Assembly: GCF_001642955.1 (NCBI RefSeq)
Contig: NZ_LWSK01000058.1
Location: 1-36,238 of the forward strand
Direction of reading: 5' to 3'
DNA length: 36,238 bases
DNA from: Rubripirellula obstinata
GTDB taxonomy: Bacteria > Planctomycetota > Planctomycetia > Pirellulales > Pirellulaceae
Positions within the stretch are counted from its first letter, which is position 1. Every line of letters starts with the position of its first letter. The notes beneath the pieces were generated by a model, which had not been told where the DNA came from, ran no database searches, and was given only the letters and a program-made list of their open reading frames with translations. A program made the translations under genes and the position numbers. Positions 34,146 to 36,238 of the stretch are shown in pieces.

Positions 34146-35036
34146 TCAGTCAACCGAGGCAATGCTTCCACCAGGATTGATCGCGGACTGTCGGTAGGTA
34201 CTCGGGCTGACGTTCAGTATTTTACGAAACTGACGAGCGAAATAGTTGCTGTCGTTGAAACCAACATCAAAAGCGATCTCGGTAATACTGCGTTCGGTAT
34301 TCTTCAGCAGTTCGCATGCTCGGCTTATTCGCAGTTCGATTAAGTGTGAAATCGGAGTGCAGCCCATCGATGATTCAAAAACTCTTGAGAAACTTCGTCG
34401 CGATAAACCAGAAATGTCAACGAGTTCGTCAAGCGAGATTGGCTTGCTGTAGTTCTTTTCAATGTAGCCGATGACTTCGGCGATCTGTAAAAGCGATTGC
34501 GAATCCAGATTCTTTGTGCGGCCGTAACATCGGGACAAATGGCCAACGAGTTGCATGAATGTAGCCATTGCGATGAAACGAAATCCACGCTCACGCATTT
34601 TCAATTCGTTTTCTAAGCAATCGACTAGGCGACAGACTTCGTGCATATCAGCCGATGATATTCGGAGTCGGCTCTCGAATTGATGACGCTGGCGAGCCGC
34701 CGGTTCAAGGTGAAAGAGAGTGTTGTATCCGGGCAACGTCGCGAGATCTTGAAGCGGCATCTCAAGCGAGTCGGAGTCAAACAAGACGTTAATCAGTCGT
34801 AGGTGATCCGTGTCAACGTAGTGATGCGGACGATCGCCACCAATGACGAAGACATCACCGGCCGACAAAACCCACTGATCACCATCAGCAACGTGAACAC
34901 CACTTCCACCGGTGATGATCACGATTTCTGAAAATTCGTGAGTGTGCATTTCCAAAGGCGATTGCGGATCCTCTCGCGCAATCACGACAGGAAATCCGTC
35001 GGAATCAAACCAGTCGGCTTTGCGTAGAATTCTCAA
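34146..35036 (-). CDS. AraC-family regulator, RhaR/RhaS-like
   Basis: 296 aa from a TTG at 35036; no in-frame ATG fits until residue 30, which would cut into the cupin. Residues about 15-100 are an AraC-type cupin (MHTHEFSEIVIITGGSG; GDVFVIGGDRPHHYV). Residues about 190-288 are the double HTH (ISLDELVDISGLSRRSFSRVF; ITEIAFDVGFNDSNYFARQF; SPSTYR). The overall form resembles the rhamnose regulators RhaR/RhaS, and the nearby gene is a rhamnosidase-sulfatase, so a sensor for rhamnose or its oligosaccharides is plausible but unproven. First gene of a two-gene unit with the isochorismatase-like gene. Confidence 0.85.
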   Translation of the reverse strand: MRILRKADWFDSDGFPVVIAREDPQSPLEMHTHEFSEIVIITGGSGVHVADGDQWVLSAGDVFVIGGDRPHHYVDTDHLRLINVLFDSDSLEMPLQDLATLPGYNTLFHLEPAARQRHQFESRLRISSADMHEVCRLVDCLENELKMRERGFRFIAMATFMQLVGHLSRCYGRTKNLDSQSLLQIAEVIGYIEKNYSKPISLDELVDISGLSRRSFSRVFESSMGCTPISHLIELRISRACELLKNTERSITEIAFDVGFNDSNYFARQFRKILNVSPSTYRQSAINPGGSIASVD

Positions 35037-35186
35037 TCAAGACTTTTTGTGCTAAAGGATGGCAGTGTTTCAACGGCCCCAGAATCGAATTGTAGCAGAA
35101 TCTGAACAAGAGTGCTCCTCTCATTAGTGATCCCCCTTTCCCAGAACTAACTAGACCCAGGATTTGATGGTGCTGAATTTGGTACT

Positions 35187-35230
35187 AATTTACGTGCCAA
35201 TTTACGTGCCAATTTACGTGCCAATTTACG
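35187..35230. repeat. 12-bp tandem repeat, 3.7 copies
   Basis: The unit aatttacgtgcc is repeated perfectly three times from 35187, with eight bases of a fourth copy to 35230. It lies in the 293-base region between two divergent genes, about 100 bases upstream of the membrane-protein gene. It contains palindromic-looking acgt cores 12 bases apart and could be a set of binding sites or simple replication slippage. The rest of the region shows no gene. Confidence 0.9.
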
Positions 35231-35329
35231 GTGGATTCTGCTTAAGCTAGGCTTTCCAATGTCAAGATTTCCGGTCCACACTGGTCTCTTGCAAACCCAG
35301 TGAAATGCCCACGTCCAGAAAAAGACCTG

Positions 35330-35980
35330 ATGAATACACGCGCCGTTCCCGAATCAAAGTTCTTACTGAAATATCTGTTGATCGCCCTTGGTCTGCTAGG
35401 TTTTGCAGCGCTCTCGGTATACGACGGATTCATAAAGTATCCCGCTGGACTTCCTCGCCTGGAAGCTTGGGAAAAACTTGATTTAGAAATTCGTTCCAAC
35501 CCGCGTTTGGGCGAAGAGGACCGAGTGGAACGATGGGAAGCACTTGCGAAAGAAGAAGGCTTCAGTAAGCGAATTCCTAGCGAGGACGAAACCAGCGAAT
35601 CGCTGCGAAGCAAAATTGTTTACCAATACGTTTTCATCGCTTTGGGAATCCTGATCGGCTTGCCGCTGTTGGCAAAGTATTTCATGGACAAAGAAAGCTG
35701 GATCGAATCGACCGAAGACAGTTTGAAGAGCAGTTGGGGCCAAGAGATGAAAATTGCTCAGATCCATCAATTCAACAAAGAGAAATGGGACAAGAAGGGC
35801 ATCGGTGTCTTTCATTACAAAACTGACGAAGGTATCTCGCGAACCTTTGTCGTTGATGATCTAAAGTACAACCGGCAAGCGACGGACAAGATTGTCCAGT
35901 GGGTCGAGTCACAGATCGATCGAGACATGATCGTCGGCGGTGAGCCGGAACCGATTCCCCGCTCGGATGACGAAGAATAA
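35330..35980 (+). CDS. Two-helix membrane protein of unknown function
   Basis: 216 aa from the ATG at 35330; a GTG at 35300 would add ten residues and neither start has a clear ribosome binding site. Helix one at about residues 10-32 (LLKYLLIALGLLGFAALSVY), a charged loop of about 60 residues (EAWEKLDLEIRSNPRLGEEDR), helix two at about 97-118 (YVFIALGILIGLPLLAKYF), and a polar C-terminal domain of about 95 residues (IHQFNKEKWDKKGIGVFHYK) ending in an acidic tail. I do not recognise the family; it resembles hypothetical planctomycete proteins. Topology with both ends in the cytoplasm is likely. Confidence 0.7.
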   Translation: MNTRAVPESKFLLKYLLIALGLLGFAALSVYDGFIKYPAGLPRLEAWEKLDLEIRSNPRLGEEDRVERWEALAKEEGFSKRIPSEDETSESLRSKIVYQYVFIALGILIGLPLLAKYFMDKESWIESTEDSLKSSWGQEMKIAQIHQFNKEKWDKKGIGVFHYKTDEGISRTFVVDDLKYNRQATDKIVQWVESQIDRDMIVGGEPEPIPRSDDEE

Positions 35981-36107
35981 AGCGACACGTCTAGGTGAAC
36001 GCCACCCGTGACCAGCAATGGAATTCGGATTTGGCAAAAAAGGGGAGCTCTGTCCTGGTCAGCATTTCCTGACTCTTTATTTTTTTGCAATCTTCTTAAT
36101 TGCCAGG

Positions 36108-36238
36108 GACCAAGGAAATGTTCCAAAATAACTTCCCGGTTTTCCCGTAGCTGGTCCCGCCAGGGTTCAGTCCACTACTAGCTGTCCATGTCAGCTCAAT
36201 CTTCGGTTAGGAGGTAGCGGAAGTCGCGTAGACTTTCG
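36108..36238. repeat. Partial palindromic elements at the window end
   Basis: aaggaaatgttccaaaataacttcccgg resembles the left end of the element at 20788, and 36146-36172 is a left arm of the cgtagctggtcccgcc stem; the right arm is missing. Then 36214-36238 repeats the gtagcggaagtcgcg unit seen at 1268. The window ends inside this unit. Confidence 0.7.

Noticed and set aside
35187-35230. Possible CRISPR array
   Set aside because: Units are 12 bases with no spacers and no cas genes nearby; a simple tandem repeat.

Overview
The window looks like chromosomal DNA of a marine member of the Planctomycetota, most likely Pirellulaceae close to Rhodopirellula. This rests on several family traits: a DUF1559 protein with a pseudopilin-type N-terminus followed by a tiny lipoprotein, a giant exported enzyme opening with an LEQLESRRLLA-type N-terminal motif and ending in a dockerin-like Ca-binding repeat, a PEP-CTERM protein, a DUF1080/propeller/CxxCH-haem fusion, an S1 sulfatase and many short palindromic repeats. 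No rRNA, tRNA, CRISPR array or transposase gene was found.

Layout. 1-1240: a small CsbD-like membrane-anchored protein and, divergent to it, a DUF2383 (PA2169-like) four-helix protein. 1241-2300: repeats and one hypothetical gene. 2294-11366: a tight five-gene reverse-strand alpha-glucan operon, in transcription order malQ (GH77), exported pullulanase-type GH13, exported alpha-amylase GH13, SLC45-like MFS sugar transporter and a XylR-type regulator. 11674-13144: DUF1559 protein plus 59-aa lipoprotein. 13145-14126: repeats. 14127-20405: PEP-CTERM protein, then a 1709-aa exported GH13 enzyme with dockerin-like and GEVED modules. 20406-20942: stacked repeats. 20930-25334: aldose 1-epimerase divergent from a large haem-binding fusion protein. 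25458-25660: a small exported protein split across two frames at an A6G tract. 25760-28639: a fusion of an AraC/XylR-type regulator with a PAS-histidine kinase-REC-REC. 28926-33443: a GH78 alpha-L-rhamnosidase fused to an S1 sulfatase. 33571-35036: isochorismatase-like hydrolase and an AraC regulator. 35330-35980: a two-helix membrane protein of unknown function.

How the genes fit together (inference). Exported amylase, pullulanase and the giant GH13 cut starch- or glycogen-like alpha-glucans outside the cytoplasm. The MFS protein imports maltooligosaccharides, MalQ disproportionates them, the epimerase may supply the right glucose anomer, and the XylR-like protein senses the sugar. The second half points to sulfated, rhamnose-containing algal polysaccharide, with one protein carrying both the rhamnosidase and the sulfatase and two AraC-type regulators around it.

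The most unusual observations are: (1) the one-piece AraC-kinase-double-receiver protein with the AraC half at the N-terminus; (2) a dnaX-like A AAA AAG slippery heptamer, in phase, at the break of a small exported protein; (3) palindromic repeats whose ends fall on the stop codons of up to seven genes, in one case with 12-bp near-perfect direct repeats that carry the stop codons of two convergent genes.
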